Shown: positions 41,196 through 42,726 of the stretch, one piece after another | How positions within the stretch are numbered: position 1 is the first letter of the stretch | Layout of the letters: every line of letters begins with the position of its first letter | NCBI GenBank assembly: GCA_963593685.1 | Contig: CAVBBP010000019.1 | Span: 1 to 42,726 of the forward strand | Direction of reading: 5' to 3' | DNA: 42,726 nucleotides | Source of the DNA: W0P28-013 sp963593685 | Lineage (GTDB): Bacteria; Bacteroidota; Bacteroidia; Bacteroidales; Paludibacteraceae | Made by a program: the position numbers and the translations under genes | Notes under the pieces: model-generated | Seen by the model: only the letters and a program-made list of their open reading frames with translations | What the model was told of the DNA's origin: nothing | Database searches by the model: none

Positions 41196-41771
41196 TTGTT
41201 TCAGATGTCAAAGATACAAAATTTGAAAGCAATTCACAACCTCGGTGCAATGGCGTAATAGAGCCGTTGCGTTGTTTCAGATGTCAAAGATACAAAATTT
41301 GAAAGCAATTCACAACTGTCGGGTTGGTAACTGCAAAGGTGGCGCGGTTGTTTCAGATGTCAAAGATACAAAATTTGAAAGCAATTCACAACTTGCTAAC
41401 ATCGAGCGCGGTGAGTGCGTTGGTTGTTTCAGATGTCAAAGATACAAAATTTGAAAGCAATTCACAACCCTAAAAATTTTTCCATCTGTGATTTGGTTGT
41501 TGTTTCAGATGTCAAAGATACAAAATTTGAAAGCAATTCACAACTAATATTTCCATTTCATTTTTTGTGTAATAGTTGTTTCAGATGTCAAAGATACAAA
41601 ATTTGAAAGCAATTCACAACTGCCGGTTGCGGCGATTATTCGATATTAGCGTTGTTTCAGATGTCAAAGATACAAAATTTGAAAGCAATTCACAACAAGT
41701 TAAATTCGCACGTTAATTCAAATGAGTTGTTTCAGATGTCAAAGATACAAAATTTGAAAGCAATTCACAAC
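41196..41771 (-). CRISPR. Type II-C CRISPR array, 8 repeats and 7 spacers
   Basis: Repeats start at 41196, 41271, 41347, 41423, 41499, 41575, 41651 and 41726. Seven are identical 46-mers (plus strand begins GTTGTTTCAGATGTC and ends GAAAGCAATTCACAAC). The one at 41196 is 45 nt, lacking one A of an AAAA run. Spacers are 30 nt, the last (41697-41725) 29 nt; some are A/T-rich (41469-41498, 41545-41574, 41697-41725), others G/C-rich. The direction is taken as minus because the tracrRNA anti-repeat pairs with that strand (GTTGTGAATTGC at the 5' end). On that strand each repeat holds TTG (positions 2-4), 20 nt, TATCTTTG (25-32), a Bacteroidota promoter. The deviating repeat next to cas2 is then the leader-distal end. 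No match of a spacer inside this window was noticed. Confidence 0.97.
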
Positions 41772-41842
41772 AAGCAGCCGATAAATTTTCCAATCTTCCC
41801 CCTTGGGTGGATACGAGGGGGAGTCTATGGGCCTAAAAACAA
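41772..41842. other. Short leader region between array and rRNA terminator
   Basis: Only 71 nt. It holds a small hairpin (41797-41804 with 41815-41822, C5/G5 stem) but no TAnnTTTG box on the minus strand, so no dedicated leader promoter is visible. Confidence 0.5.
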
Positions 41843-41876
41843 AGAACCCCGACGAGCAAGAACTCATCGAGGTTCT
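41843..41876 (-). terminator. rRNA operon terminator
   Basis: A 14-bp stem (AGAACCCCGACGAG with CTCATCGAGGTTCT on the plus strand, two wobble positions) with a 6-nt loop. On the minus strand it is followed by TTTGTTTTTAGG, right after the 5S gene. Confidence 0.8.
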
Positions 41877-41880
41877 GAAA

Positions 41881-41993
41881 AGCGGCGGCTACCTACTCTC
41901 GCACACGCGGGGTGCACTACCATCGGCGCGGCTGGGCTTAACTTCCCTGTTCGGAATGGGAAGGGGTGGAACCCCAGCACCATAGCCACCTAA
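41881..41993 (-). rRNA. rrf: 5S ribosomal RNA
   Basis: Read on the minus strand it contains GGTGGCTATGG near the 5' end, CCATTCCGAACAGGGAAG, TTAAGCCCAGC, GCCGATGGTAGTGC and GAGAGTAGGTAGCCGCC, the conserved blocks of bacterial 5S. Ends are good to about 5 nt. It follows the 23S gene by about 75 nt. Confidence 0.95.
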
Positions 41994-42067
41994 ATACGGT
42001 TTGACCTATTGCCGGAAAAGAAGCGCAAAAACAAGCACTCGCACAACATCGAACGCGGCGGTACGAC

Positions 42068-42726
<659 letters not shown>

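Noticed and set aside
41196..41771. Self-targeting spacers within the window
   Set aside because: The seven spacers were compared by eye with the window and no match was noticed; a proper search of the whole genome was not possible.
41245..41993. Small ORFs with repeated FQMSKIQNLKAIHN peptides
   Set aside because: They are translations of the CRISPR repeats and 5S rRNA region.

Overview
The window comes from a member of the Bacteroidota, most likely Bacteroidales-like. It carries a type IX secretion system (T9SS) core operon, a cargo protein with a T9SS sorting tail, a lipoprotein-type TamA (TamL), a FISUMP-type lipoprotein and GlnRS. Promoters repeatedly fit the Bacteroidota primary-sigma pattern (TTG, 19-20 nt, TAnnTTTG) rather than TTGACA/TATAAT. 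No species can be named from the sequence alone, and no insertion sequence, phage gene or integrase was recognised.

Layout. Positions 252-2059 hold a SAM methyltransferase, a PduO-type cobalamin adenosyltransferase and a small DUF2795 protein. Positions 2181-9887 hold porP/sprF-gldK-gldL-gldM-gldN followed by an OmpA-family protein: the outer-membrane ring and inner-membrane motor of the T9SS. Positions 9936-13096 hold a SpoU/TrmH rRNA methyltransferase divergent from tamL. Positions 13364-19365 hold two secreted peptidases (C69 and M3) and clpP-clpX. Positions 19462-24312 hold a predicted beta-helix protein, a Wzz-like membrane protein paired with a GHL10 glycoside hydrolase, and a FISUMP lipoprotein. 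A Gly-Leu-Leu tRNA cluster is divergent from glnS (24366-26553). Positions 27112-32502 hold an orphan ABC ATPase, a DUF456 protein, an MFS transporter, an RsmI-like methylase and fabG. Positions 32640-35216 encode a large secreted alpha-amylase with a T9SS tail, a plausible client of the machine at the other end of the window.

The most interesting region is 35316-41771, a complete minimal type II-C CRISPR-Cas locus: tracrRNA (minus), cas9, cas1, cas2 (plus) and an array of 8 repeats and 7 spacers (read on the minus strand). It sits directly downstream of a 23S-5S rRNA operon, which is also on the minus strand and runs off the window end. Every repeat, read on the minus strand, contains a Bacteroidota-type promoter (TTG, 20 nt, TATCTTTG). 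Each spacer may therefore have its own start site, as in Neisseria II-C but with a different sigma consensus. The tracrRNA anti-repeat lies between the amylase and cas9, pairs with the first 26 nt of the repeat with a single bulge, and begins just downstream of its own promoter (TTTG, 20 nt, TACCTTTG). The -7 box of that promoter is formed at the junction of an 11-bp tandem duplication. The cas operon and the array converge on one symmetrical terminator.

Intergenic regions carry a mosaic of short A/T-rich and hairpin-forming repeats shared between distant sites. Most long ORFs opposite real genes are codon-bias shadows and are left out.
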